Shown: piece by piece, positions 25,944 through 34,046 of the stretch | How the letters are laid out: every line of letters begins with the position of its first letter | How positions within the stretch are numbered: the first letter of the stretch is position 1 | The notes under the pieces: model-generated | The model's database searches: none | What the model was told of the DNA's origin: nothing | The model's input: the letters and a program-made list of their open reading frames with translations, nothing else | Origin: Citreicella sp. C3M06 | GTDB taxonomy: Bacteria; Pseudomonadota; Alphaproteobacteria; Rhodobacterales; Rhodobacteraceae | NCBI RefSeq assembly: GCF_018860705.1 | Contig: NZ_JAHKQA010000042.1 | Coordinates: forward strand, 1 to 64,000 | Length of the DNA: 64,000 nt | Direction of reading: 5' to 3' | Made by a program: the position numbers and the translations under genes

Positions 25944-26909
25944 ATGTCGCGCCTGAACGAGCTGCGCATGATCGCGCGGGTGGCCCAGATGTATTACGTT
26001 GAAAAGCAGCGGCAGGCCGACATCGCGAAACACCTGCGCATGTCGCAGGCCACCGTGTCGCGAATGCTCAAGAAGGCACAGGAAGAACAAATCGTGCGCA
26101 CCACGGTCGTCGCCCCGTCGGGGACCTATGCCGAACTCGAGGCCGGCCTGCGTGAACACTTCGGCCTGTCCGAGGCCATCGTCGTCGAATGCTCCGAAGA
26201 CCGCGACGGCGCGATCATGGCCCGCATCGGCGAGGCCGCGGCGCATTTCCTTGAAGCGACGCTGCAACCGGACGAGATCATCGGCGTGTCAAGCTGGTCG
26301 GAAACCATCCTGCGCATGGTCGACAACATTCACCCGATGAAATCGGGCAAGGCGAAATACGTGGTGCAAACCCTCGGCGGCATGGGAGACCCGGCGGTCC
26401 AGACCCATGCCAACCAGCTCACCACGCGGCTGGCACGGCTGACCGGCGCCGAGGCGCATCTGCTCAGCGCCCCCGGCGTGGCGCAATCGCGCGAGGCCAA
26501 GCTGGTTCTGCTGGGCGACCCCTATGTGCGGGAAACCATGGATCTTTTCAGTAAGATCACGCTCGCCATCGTTGGCATCGGCGCGATCGAGCCCTCCTCG
26601 ATGCTGGCCCGCAGCGGCAATGTCTTCTCCTCGCGCGAATTGTCCGATGTGACCGACGCAGGTGGGGTCGGCGACATCTCCTTGCGCTTCTTCGACAGCT
26701 CCGGTGACCCGGTGCGCACACCGCTCGACGAGCGCGTGATCGGCATGACTCTGGAAGAGCTGTCAAACGTTGAGCGGGTGATCGGCCTCGCGGGCGGCCA
26801 ATCCAAGACCGAAGCCATCCGCGGCGCGCTGCAGGCCGGTGTGCTCGACCTGCTCGTAACCGACAAATTCACCTCCGCGAGACTGCTCCGGAGCGGCCCC
26901 GAGTCATAA
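25944..26909 (+). CDS. SorC/DeoR-type sugar-binding transcriptional regulator
   Basis: This 321-residue regulator has an N-terminal helix-turn-helix (residues about 15-55, QADIAKHLRMSQATVSRMLKKA) and the SorC sugar-phosphate-binding domain (about 60-315; GVSSWSETILRMVD, QTLGGMG, GIGAIEPSSML, LAGGQSKTEAIRGAL). EryD of erythritol catabolism is of the same family. It lies at the end of the plus-strand operon behind GGGAGA. It is the likely reader of the three TGAATAAAWAT sites, with a phosphorylated intermediate as effector. Confidence 0.9.
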   Translation: MSRLNELRMIARVAQMYYVEKQRQADIAKHLRMSQATVSRMLKKAQEEQIVRTTVVAPSGTYAELEAGLREHFGLSEAIVVECSEDRDGAIMARIGEAAAHFLEATLQPDEIIGVSSWSETILRMVDNIHPMKSGKAKYVVQTLGGMGDPAVQTHANQLTTRLARLTGAEAHLLSAPGVAQSREAKLVLLGDPYVRETMDLFSKITLAIVGIGAIEPSSMLARSGNVFSSRELSDVTDAGGVGDISLRFFDSSGDPVRTPLDERVIGMTLEELSNVERVIGLAGGQSKTEAIRGALQAGVLDLLVTDKFTSARLLRSGPES

Positions 26910-26937
26910 AAACGCCGCGCCCCGCCGCGATGCCCGG

Positions 26938-27053
26938 CCTGCCTCCGGCGGGGATATTTAAGGCCAGAAGAAGCCACGGGCGCCGCGCATCGGTTTCTTC
27001 TGGCTTCAAATATCCCGGGGGGAGCGCGAAGCGCGGGGGGCTGGCCCCCCTCT
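26938..27053. repeat. Intergenic palindromic repeat, copy 1
   Basis: A 22-base arm (26951-26972, GGGATATTT...CCAGAAGAA) is repeated inverted at 26995-27016 with two mismatches. It is followed by a second hairpin, GGGGGG-CTGG-CCCCCC (27035-27050). It lies between the convergent SorC-type regulator and ribH genes. Related copies are at about 36150 and 63700. It probably acts as a bidirectional transcript end. Confidence 0.75.
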
Positions 27054-27107
27054 GCCCACAGTCAAGGGTGAAGAGGCCCGGAGCAAAGCGCCTCGGACCT
27101 GTCAGCC

Positions 27108-27581
27108 TCAGGCGACGGCCTTTGCAGCGGCGGGCCGGTCCAGTTGCCCATGAAGCGCGGCAATCGACAGGGCTGCGCGGGCGGCCTCACGGCCCTTCGC
27201 CACGAAATGCGTGCCAAAGAACCCTTCGTGCTCGGCGGTCGGCTGGAAGTGGTGCGGCGTCAGCGACACCGACAGCACCGGAACGCCAGTGTCGAGCCCG
27301 GCCTTCATCAACCCGTCGACCACCGCCTGCGCCACAAAGTCGTGGCGGTAGATGCCGCCATCCACGACCAGCGCCGCGCAGGCGATGGCATCGTAGTCAC
27401 CGCTTTGCGCCAGCCTGCGCGCCACAAGCGGCATCTCGAAGGCGCCCGGCACCTCGAAGACATCGACGGGAGCAGTCACGCCGGCGTCATTCAATTCGGC
27501 AAGGAATCCTTCGTGCGCGCGGTCGACGATATCGGCGTGCCAACGCGCCTTGATGAAGGCAAACTTGGGGGATTTTGTCAT
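27108..27581 (-). CDS. ribH: 6,7-dimethyl-8-ribityllumazine synthase (RibH, type II)
   Basis: This 157-residue enzyme makes the lumazine precursor of riboflavin from a ribityl pyrimidine and dihydroxybutanone phosphate. It shows FIKARWHADIVDRAHEGF, the EVPGAFEMPLVARRL loop and the SVSLTPHHFQP / EHEGFFGTHFVAKG segments, which are typical of the RibH2 branch (as in Brucella) rather than of the common RibH. I start it at ATG 27581 because the upstream frame lies in the riboswitch. No other riboflavin gene is near, so it is a stand-alone gene controlled by FMN. Confidence 0.92.
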   Translation of the reverse strand: MTKSPKFAFIKARWHADIVDRAHEGFLAELNDAGVTAPVDVFEVPGAFEMPLVARRLAQSGDYDAIACAALVVDGGIYRHDFVAQAVVDGLMKAGLDTGVPVLSVSLTPHHFQPTAEHEGFFGTHFVAKGREAARAALSIAALHGQLDRPAAAKAVA

Positions 27582-27651
27582 AACTCTGGTCCTTTCCGCA
27601 TGACAGAATCCCAGAGCGTCGAAGCACGGCGCCAAATGGCCCCGCACCCCC

Positions 27652-27774
27652 TTCTCTACCATCCGGACTTTCACCGTCGGCCCCGGAGTTCCACCGGATC
27701 TGCTGACCCATCGTCTATGATGGCGCTCGCGGGCTGTCACCGCCGGTGGGGAATTGCACCCCGCCCTGAGAATT
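27652..27774 (-). promoter_or_regulatory. FMN riboswitch (RFN element)
   Basis: On the minus strand the conserved RFN blocks occur in order: TTCTCAGGGCGGGG, AATTCCCCACCGGCGGT, AGCCCGCGAGCG, GTCAGCAGATCCGGTGGAA, CCGACGGTGAAAGTCCGGAT and a closing GAGAA. The element ends about 70 bases before the ribH ATG. FMN binding to this RNA lowers expression of riboflavin synthesis or transport genes, so ribH should be repressed when FMN is plentiful. Confidence 0.95.
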
Positions 27775-27779
27775 CCCCA

Positions 27780-27808
27780 GATCTGGAATCGCTGCCCCGC
27801 AAGGTCAA
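27780..27808 (-). promoter_or_regulatory. Possible promoter upstream of the riboswitch
   Basis: TTGACC (27808-27803) and CAGATC (27785-27780) are 17 bases apart, just upstream of the riboswitch. The -35 is good and the -10 weak. Read-through from the ROK gene upstream is also possible. Confidence 0.35.
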
Positions 27809-27872
27809 GTCGTTTTCCTGCGAATGATTGCTGAAAATGCTCTGACGCCCAGCCAGACGGCATTTTTGCGCA

Positions 27873-29057
27873 TCAGGTGACCGCGACAGCTGGCTCACCG
27901 GCGAATTCCGTCTCATGCAGCATCATCGCGGCCCCAAGCGCCACCCCTTCGGGCCCGACCTCCGACAGGATCAGCCGTGGCCCCGGCGTCTGTTCGAGCA
28001 GGTTGCGCGACAGCGCCTCCTGCACCAGCTTTTCGCCGCGGGCGAACAGCGTGCCGACGCGCCCGCCGATCACCACCGTCGCGGGATTGAGCAGCGTGGT
28101 GACAATCGCCAGTCCGCGCGCCAGCTGCCAGGACCAGTCCTCGAGTACCTGCCGGGCGGCCTTGTCGCCGGTATCGAGCGCGTCGAGATATTCGGCAAGA
28201 TGCGCCGCCTGTCCGCCAAGCGTCTGGAACCGCGACAGAACCGCCTGCCGCGCCACGTAGCTTTCGAAACTGCCCCGGATCGCGGTCAGATCACAAAAGC
28301 CCGCCTCGCCGATCGGCATATGGCCGAGTTCGCCCGCGATACCGCCTACGCCTTCGAGGATGCGCCCGCCGGTCATGATGCACCCGCCGACGCCATCGTC
28401 GAGCAGCACGAAGACCGCCTCATCCAGCGATTCCGGCCCCCGATGCAGCGAGCGCGCCGCCAGCGCAAAGGCGTTGGCGTCATTCACAAGGCGGCGCACC
28501 GGCAGCGCCCCCAGCCGGTCCTGCAGCATCTCCTGCACCGCGACACCGACCCAGCCGAGCGGCGGCGCGCGCAGCACCCGCCCGTCCAGATCGACGATCC
28601 CCGGCACCGCGACATTGACCCCGGCGACGATCGACGGGTCCTTGAGCGTTGACAGGTAGTCTTCGACCATGACGCCGATGCGCTCGACCACGGTGCCCGG
28701 ATCGGCCGGGCGGCTGGGCACCCGCTCTTCGCGCAGGTAGCGCGAGCGGCCCCGGTAATCGACCGCCGCCACCCGCAGAAAGCTCGCGCCGATATCGGCG
28801 CCAAGGTAATGCGCGTGATCCGGGTTCAGGCGCAGGCGGATCGACGGCCTGCCCGTGCGGCTTTCGCGCGACTGGCCGGAATCGTCGATCTCCTGCACGC
28901 GGCCTTCGTCGAGCAGCGAGGCGACGATGCTGGACGAGGTCGAGCGCGTCATCGACAGCGCGCGGGCAAGATCGGCGCGGCTCATCGAGCCGGTTGCCGC
29001 AAGGCATTCCAGCGCCCGCATTTCGTTCATCCGCCGCAGCACCACAGGCCCTGCCAT
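27873..29057 (-). CDS. ROK-family transcriptional regulator
   Basis: This 394-residue regulator has an N-terminal winged helix (SRADLARALSMTRSTSSSIV) and a ROK sugar-kinase-like domain (GADIGASFLRVAAVD, VAVPGIVDLDGRVL, ILEGVGGIAGELGHM). The usual zinc motif (CxCGxxGC) is replaced by GEAGFCDLTAIRGSFES, so only one Cys remains. The ATP/sugar site is partly kept (NDANAFAL). I start it at ATG 29057 behind GGAGGAAAG. It is divergent from the sugar ABC operon and probably represses it through the palindrome at 29130-29152. Confidence 0.9.
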   Translation of the reverse strand: MAGPVVLRRMNEMRALECLAATGSMSRADLARALSMTRSTSSSIVASLLDEGRVQEIDDSGQSRESRTGRPSIRLRLNPDHAHYLGADIGASFLRVAAVDYRGRSRYLREERVPSRPADPGTVVERIGVMVEDYLSTLKDPSIVAGVNVAVPGIVDLDGRVLRAPPLGWVGVAVQEMLQDRLGALPVRRLVNDANAFALAARSLHRGPESLDEAVFVLLDDGVGGCIMTGGRILEGVGGIAGELGHMPIGEAGFCDLTAIRGSFESYVARQAVLSRFQTLGGQAAHLAEYLDALDTGDKAARQVLEDWSWQLARGLAIVTTLLNPATVVIGGRVGTLFARGEKLVQEALSRNLLEQTPGPRLILSEVGPEGVALGAAMMLHETEFAGEPAVAVT

Positions 29058-29108
29058 GACGCTTTCCTCCGCGTTCAAATCCCCCCGTCCGTGCCTCGCC
29101 GTCCGTGG

Positions 29109-29152
29109 TTGACAAGTATTACACAATATGTTTGTTTTGCAACCAAACAAAC
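29109..29152. promoter_or_regulatory. Divergent promoter region with a perfect ROK operator-like palindrome
   Basis: GTTTGTTT (29130-29137) and AAACAAAC (29145-29152) are exact complements around a seven-base centre. They lie 52-74 bases upstream of the binding-protein ATG and downstream of TTGACA at 29109. The -10 element is not clear. This is the most likely binding site of the ROK regulator. Confidence 0.6.
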
Positions 29153-29203
29153 TGGCGACCCGGATGGAGAGACGGATTCGCCAATATCCATGAGGAGGAG
29201 ACC

Positions 29204-30457
29204 ATGGCTCTCGGAAAATCGGCTCGGCTGCTGGCGACAGTGGCCGTTTGTGGACTTGCGACCGGCGCTTCTGCGGCGGATGTCGAAGTCCTGCACTGGT
29301 GGACGGCTGGCGGCGAAGCCGCGGCGCTCAACGTGCTGAAAGAAGATCTCGCCGGCCAGAGCGTCGGCTGGGAAGACATGCCCGTCGCTGGCGGCGGTGG
29401 CGCAGCCGCGACCACCACGCTCAAGGCCCGCGTTGCCGCTGGCAACCCGCCGACCGCCGCGCAGCTGCTTGGGATGTCGGTGCGCGAATGGGCGCAGGAA
29501 GGCTCGCTTGGCGACATCACCGCGCTGGCGGATGAGGGCAACTGGGCTGACGTGCTGCCGCCGGCCGTGGTCGATTTCGCCACCTATGACGGCAAGTGGG
29601 TCGCGGCGCCGGTCAACATCCACCGCCCGAACTGGCTGTGGATCAACGCAGCGATCTTCGAAGAAAACGGTTTGACCCCGCCCACCACATGGGAAGAGTT
29701 CAACACCGTCGCCGCCGCGCTTCAGGAAAAGGGCATCACCCCGCTGGCGCATGGCGGCCAGCCCTGGCAGGACGCCACCGTATTCGATGACGTGGTGCTG
29801 GGTCTTGGCGGCGCCGATTTCTACCGCAAGGCGATCATCGAGGCCGACCTCGACGCGCTTGGCTCTGACACCATGCTTCAGGTCTTCGACCAGATGCGCA
29901 CCCTGCGCGGTTATGTCGATGACAACTTCTCGGGCCGTGACTGGAACCTTGCCACCGCGATGGTGCTGAACGGCGAAGCCGCGATGCAGCTGATGGGCGA
30001 TTGGGCCAAGGGCGAAATCATCCGCGCCGACATGGTGCCGGGTGAGGACATCCTGTGCATTCCCGCGCCGGGCACCGCCGGGTCCTACCTGTTCAACACC
30101 GACTTCTTCGCCTTCTTCGACGTGACCGGCGACATGAAGGCGGCACAGGATGCGATGGCCAATTCGGTCATCTCGCCGGAATTCCAGCACGCTTTCAACA
30201 AGGTCAAGGGCTCGATCCCGCCGCGCACCGACGTGGATATTTCCGATTATGACGCCTGCGCCCTCAAGGCCAAGGAAGACATCGCGGAAGCCTCGGCCAA
30301 CGATGCCCTGCTGGGCAGCCTCGCCCATGGCCATGCCCAGACCTCGTCCGTGCAGCGCGCCATCTTCGACGTGGTGACCGAGCATTTCAACTCGGACATG
30401 TCGTCTGAAGACGCCGTGGAAGAGCTGGTGCTGGCGGTCGAATCCGCCTCGATCTGA
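29204..30457 (+). CDS. CUT1 sugar ABC transporter substrate-binding protein
   Basis: This 417-residue protein has a signal peptide (cleavage near GASAAD, about residue 24) and begins with VEVLHWWTAGGEAAALN, the pattern of glucose/mannose-type binding proteins such as GtsA. Other family features are WKW-like NIHRPNWLWIN, PTTWEEFN and HGGQPWQDAT. It has a strong GAGGAGGAG site and heads an operon of two permeases, an ATPase, a kinase and a dehydrogenase. A sugar or sugar alcohol ligand is likely; the dehydrogenase favours the latter. Confidence 0.92.
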   Translation: MALGKSARLLATVAVCGLATGASAADVEVLHWWTAGGEAAALNVLKEDLAGQSVGWEDMPVAGGGGAAATTTLKARVAAGNPPTAAQLLGMSVREWAQEGSLGDITALADEGNWADVLPPAVVDFATYDGKWVAAPVNIHRPNWLWINAAIFEENGLTPPTTWEEFNTVAAALQEKGITPLAHGGQPWQDATVFDDVVLGLGGADFYRKAIIEADLDALGSDTMLQVFDQMRTLRGYVDDNFSGRDWNLATAMVLNGEAAMQLMGDWAKGEIIRADMVPGEDILCIPAPGTAGSYLFNTDFFAFFDVTGDMKAAQDAMANSVISPEFQHAFNKVKGSIPPRTDVDISDYDACALKAKEDIAEASANDALLGSLAHGHAQTSSVQRAIFDVVTEHFNSDMSSEDAVEELVLAVESASI

Positions 30458-30534
30458 TCTGACACCCCACAAGGACCGGCGGCGCCCACGCTGGCGGTTC
30501 TCTCTGCCTCAAGACAACCCACCCGGAGGTCATC

Positions 30535-31431
30535 GTGGCCGCTCACCCCGCCCCGTCGGCGAGGGCAAGGTTGCGTGTGCTCTTGCCGCGCCTCGTTCTC
30601 AGCCCGTCGCTCGCGCTTGTCGCGTTCTTCGTCTATGGCTTCATCGCCTTCACCACCTATCTCAGCTTTTCCGACAGCAAGATGCTGCCGAGTTACGGCT
30701 GGGTCGGGTTCCAGAATTACGAGACGCTGTTTTCCCTGCGCATGTGGGATATCGCGGTCACCAACCTCGCGATCTTCGGCATCCTGTATATCGTGATCTG
30801 CTCGTTCCTCGGCCTGATGCTGGCGATCCTGCTCGATCAGCACATCCGCGCCGAAGGCTTCATCCGCACCGTGTATCTGTATCCGATGGCGCTGAGCTTC
30901 ATCGTGACGGGCGTGGCGTGGAAATGGTTCCTCGATCCGGGCATCGGGCTGGAAGCGGTGATGCACGACTGGGGCTGGACCAGTTTCGAATTCCGCTGGA
31001 TCAAGGATCGCGACATGGCGATCTATACCATCGTCATCGCGGCGGTCTGGCAGACCAGCGGCTTTGTCATGGCGACCTTCCTTGCCGGCCTGCGCGGCAT
31101 CGACAGCGAGATGCTCAAGGCCGCCCGCGTCGATGGCGCCGGAACCTTTGCCGTTTACCGGCGCATTGTCATCCCGCAGCTGCGCCCCGCCTTCCTGTCG
31201 GCGTTCGTGGTCTTGGCGCATATGGCGATCAAATCCTATGATCTCGTGGTCGCGTTGACCAATGGCGGGCCCGGCAACGCCACCGCCGTGCCGTCGACCT
31301 TCATGTATTCCTACACCTTCACCCGCAACCAGATGGGCATCGGGGCGGCCTCGGCGGAAATCATGCTGCTGACCATCGCCGCCGTGATCATCCCCTACCT
31401 GTGGTCCGAACTGAAGGAGGACAAGCGATGA
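30535..31431 (+). CDS. CUT1 sugar ABC transporter permease (MalF/UgpA type)
   Basis: This 298-residue permease has six helices and the EAA loop EMLKAARVDGAGTFAVYRRIVIP. It starts with GTG at 30535, with GGAGGT five bases upstream. Its stop overlaps the next permease gene by four bases. It forms the membrane channel with that protein. Confidence 0.92.
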   Translation: MAAHPAPSARARLRVLLPRLVLSPSLALVAFFVYGFIAFTTYLSFSDSKMLPSYGWVGFQNYETLFSLRMWDIAVTNLAIFGILYIVICSFLGLMLAILLDQHIRAEGFIRTVYLYPMALSFIVTGVAWKWFLDPGIGLEAVMHDWGWTSFEFRWIKDRDMAIYTIVIAAVWQTSGFVMATFLAGLRGIDSEMLKAARVDGAGTFAVYRRIVIPQLRPAFLSAFVVLAHMAIKSYDLVVALTNGGPGNATAVPSTFMYSYTFTRNQMGIGAASAEIMLLTIAAVIIPYLWSELKEDKR

Positions 31432-32279
31432 CCCTGCGCCCCGCCCGCATCCTTCTTTACGCCATTCTGGGGCTGTTCTGCCTGTATTACCTGCTGCCGC
31501 TTTACGTGATGCTGGTGAATTCGGTGAAACCCCTGCAGGAAATCACCTCCGGCGGCATGATGGAACTGCCGCAGGTCTGGACCCTTGCGCCATGGCACAA
31601 TGCCTGGTCGCAGGCGCAGGTCGGCGTCGAGGCAACCGGTCTCAAGCCCTATTTCCTCAACAGCCTCCTGATGGTGGTGCCCGCCGTGACCATCGCCACG
31701 GTGCTCGGCGCGCTCAACGGCTACGTGCTGACCAAATGGCGCTTTCGCGGCGATACCATCCTGTTCGGCCTGATGCTGTTCGGCTGCTTCATCCCGTTCC
31801 AGATTGTGCTGATCCCGATGGCGCGCAGCCTTGGCTTTCTCAATCTTTCGGGCACCGTAGGCGGCCTCATCTTCGTGCATGTGGTCTATGGCATCAGCTT
31901 TTCCACGCTGTATTTCCGCAACTACTATTCCGCCTTCCCGACGGAACTGGTGCGCGCGGCGGAAATCGACGGGGCCGGGTTCTTTACCATCTTCTGGCGC
32001 ATCCTCGTACCCAACTCGGGCCCCATCGCGGTGGTCTGCGTGATCTGGCTGTTCACCAATATCTGGAACGACTTCCTGTTCGGCGCCTCGTTCAGCGATT
32101 TCAGCAGCCAGCCGATGACCGTCGCGCTCAATAACCTCGTGCAAAGCTCGACCGGCGAAAAAGAATACAACGTGCATTTCGCCGGGGCCATCATGGCCGC
32201 TTTGCCCACTCTGTTTGTCTACATCGTCGCCGGGCGCTTCTTTGTGCGCGGGCTGATGTCCGGCTCCGTGAAAGGATGA
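31428..32279 (+). CDS. CUT1 sugar ABC transporter permease (MalG/UgpE type)
   Basis: This 283-residue permease has six helices and the EAA loop ELVRAAEIDGAGFFTIFWRILVP. Start ATG 31428 lies behind AAGGAGG and overlaps the preceding stop. The C-terminal end GRFFVRGLMSGSVKG is typical of this family. Confidence 0.92.
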   Translation: MTLRPARILLYAILGLFCLYYLLPLYVMLVNSVKPLQEITSGGMMELPQVWTLAPWHNAWSQAQVGVEATGLKPYFLNSLLMVVPAVTIATVLGALNGYVLTKWRFRGDTILFGLMLFGCFIPFQIVLIPMARSLGFLNLSGTVGGLIFVHVVYGISFSTLYFRNYYSAFPTELVRAAEIDGAGFFTIFWRILVPNSGPIAVVCVIWLFTNIWNDFLFGASFSDFSSQPMTVALNNLVQSSTGEKEYNVHFAGAIMAALPTLFVYIVAGRFFVRGLMSGSVKG

Positions 32280-32283
32280 CCTG

Positions 32284-33399
32284 ATGACCCAGGCATTTCT
32301 CAACATCGACAAGGTCACCAAGGCCTATGGCGCAGTGCAGGTGCTCAACGAGACCAACATCGCCGTGCAGAAGGGGGAATTCCTCGTGCTGGTCGGCCCC
32401 TCGGGCTGCGGCAAGTCGACCCTGCTGAACATGATCGCCGGGCTGGAAAACATCACCTCCGGCGAGGTGAGCATCGACGGGCGCGTGGTCAACGACGTGC
32501 CGCCCGCCGATCGCAACATCGCCATGGTGTTCCAAAGCTACGCGCTTTACCCCAACATGACGGTGCGCGGGAACATCTCGTTCAGCATGGAAATGCACAA
32601 GGTGCCCAAGCCCGAGCGCGAAGCCAAGATCGCGCAGGTGGCCGAGCTGTTGCAGATCACCCACCTGCTCGATCGCAAGCCGGGGCAGCTTTCAGGCGGC
32701 CAGCGCCAGCGCGTCGCCATGGGCCGCGCGCTGACCCGCGATCCGGCGGTGTTCCTGTTCGACGAACCGCTGAGCAACCTTGACGCCAAGCTGCGCGTCG
32801 ACATGCGCACCGAGATCAAGAAGCTGCACCAGAAGCTGGGAACCACCATCGTCTACGTCACCCATGATCAGGTCGAGGCGCTGACCCTGTCGACCCGCAT
32901 CGCGGTGATGTTCGGCGGCGACGTGCAGCAGCTGGGCACCCCCGAAGAGGTCTACAACAACCCCGCCAACATGTTCGTGGCCGGCTTCATGGGCTCGCCC
33001 GCGATGAACCTGTTCCCCGCCGAGCTGATCGAGCTGAACGGCGCGGTCGGGGTCAAGGTGGTGACGGCGGGCGGGTTCATCACCCTGCCCTTCCCGCATG
33101 GCGCGCATCTCACCGATCAGATCGGCCGCGAGATCGTGCTGGGCGTGCGCCCGGAATCGATGACCGATCCCGAAAGCGCCGACCACGACAGCCATTGCCT
33201 TGAACATGTCGATCTGCCGGTCGAACTGGTGGAAACCACCGGGGCCGACAGCTTTGTCACCATCCTTCTGGGCGGCAAGGAATGCATCGGACGCTTCCGC
33301 GGCAAATCGACCGCCACCGCCGGGCAGCTGACCCATGTCACCTTCGACATGACCCGCGCCGTCGCCTTCGATCCGAAAACCGAACAGCGGCTGGCCTGA
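32284..33399 (+). CDS. CUT1 sugar ABC transporter ATPase (MalK/UgpC type)
   Basis: This 371-residue ATPase has GPSGCGKST, LSGGQRQRVAMGRAL, FLFDEPLSNLD and VTHDQVEA, with a C-terminal TOBE regulatory domain (about 235-370). It energises the importer. Its stop overlaps the kinase gene start. It is encoded four bases after the second permease. Confidence 0.93.
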   Translation: MTQAFLNIDKVTKAYGAVQVLNETNIAVQKGEFLVLVGPSGCGKSTLLNMIAGLENITSGEVSIDGRVVNDVPPADRNIAMVFQSYALYPNMTVRGNISFSMEMHKVPKPEREAKIAQVAELLQITHLLDRKPGQLSGGQRQRVAMGRALTRDPAVFLFDEPLSNLDAKLRVDMRTEIKKLHQKLGTTIVYVTHDQVEALTLSTRIAVMFGGDVQQLGTPEEVYNNPANMFVAGFMGSPAMNLFPAELIELNGAVGVKVVTAGGFITLPFPHGAHLTDQIGREIVLGVRPESMTDPESADHDSHCLEHVDLPVELVETTGADSFVTILLGGKECIGRFRGKSTATAGQLTHVTFDMTRAVAFDPKTEQRLA

Positions 33400-34037
33400 T
33401 GTTTGCCCTGCCCGATGCGCTGGTGGATCGCGTGGTCTCCCTCCGGGGAGACCACCGGCGCATCATCGCCGTGGTTGGCGCGCCCGGATCGGGCAAATCG
33501 ACGCTGGCCGAGGCCCTGGCCGAGGCGCTGAGCGCGCAGGGCATCAGCGCCGCCGTGCTGCCGATGGATGGCTTTCACTACGACGACGGGCTGCTGGCGG
33601 CGATGGGCCTGCGCCCGCGCAAGGGCGCGCCCGAAACCTTCGATGTGGCGGGCTTCTCGCATCTGCTGACCCGCCTGCGCGCCAATGACGAAGATCAGGT
33701 CTGCGTGCCGGTCTTCGACCGGGCGCTGGAAATCTCGCGCAATGCGGCGCGGATGATCCCCTCCTCGGTCGAGATCCTGATCGTCGAGGGCAATTACCTG
33801 CTGCTCGACGCCCCCGGCTGGCGCGAACTGCGCAAGCATTACGATGTCTCGGTGATGCTCGACGTCCCCGAGACCGAATTGCGCGCCCGCCTGTGGAAAC
33901 GCTGGCAGGATCACGGCATTCCCGAAGCCGAAATTCCCGCCAAGGTCGAGGGCAACGATTTGCGCAACGCCCTCACCGTTCTGACCCAGTCGCTGCCCGC
34001 GGATCTGACGATCCCGCAGCCCTCCCCCACGCTCTGA
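33399..34037 (+). CDS. P-loop kinase of the uridine kinase/PanK fold (FrcK-like)
   Basis: This 212-residue cytoplasmic kinase has Walker A GAPGSGKST (residues 27-35), the lid-like PMDGFHYDDGLL segment and VEGNYLLLD. Such proteins, sometimes called FrcK or nucleoside-triphosphate hydrolases, often accompany sugar ABC transporters and may phosphorylate the imported sugar, but the substrate is rarely proven. It overlaps the ATPase gene and precedes a ketose reductase-like SDR, so phosphorylation of a ketose made by that enzyme is a reasonable guess. Confidence 0.8.
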   Translation: MFALPDALVDRVVSLRGDHRRIIAVVGAPGSGKSTLAEALAEALSAQGISAAVLPMDGFHYDDGLLAAMGLRPRKGAPETFDVAGFSHLLTRLRANDEDQVCVPVFDRALEISRNAARMIPSSVEILIVEGNYLLLDAPGWRELRKHYDVSVMLDVPETELRARLWKRWQDHGIPEAEIPAKVEGNDLRNALTVLTQSLPADLTIPQPSPTL

Positions 34038-34046
34038 AAGACCCCC

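Noticed and set aside
26938-27053. CRISPR array
   Set aside because: The repeats are inverted arms of a hairpin, not spaced direct repeats, and no cas genes are present; no CRISPR array was seen anywhere in the window.
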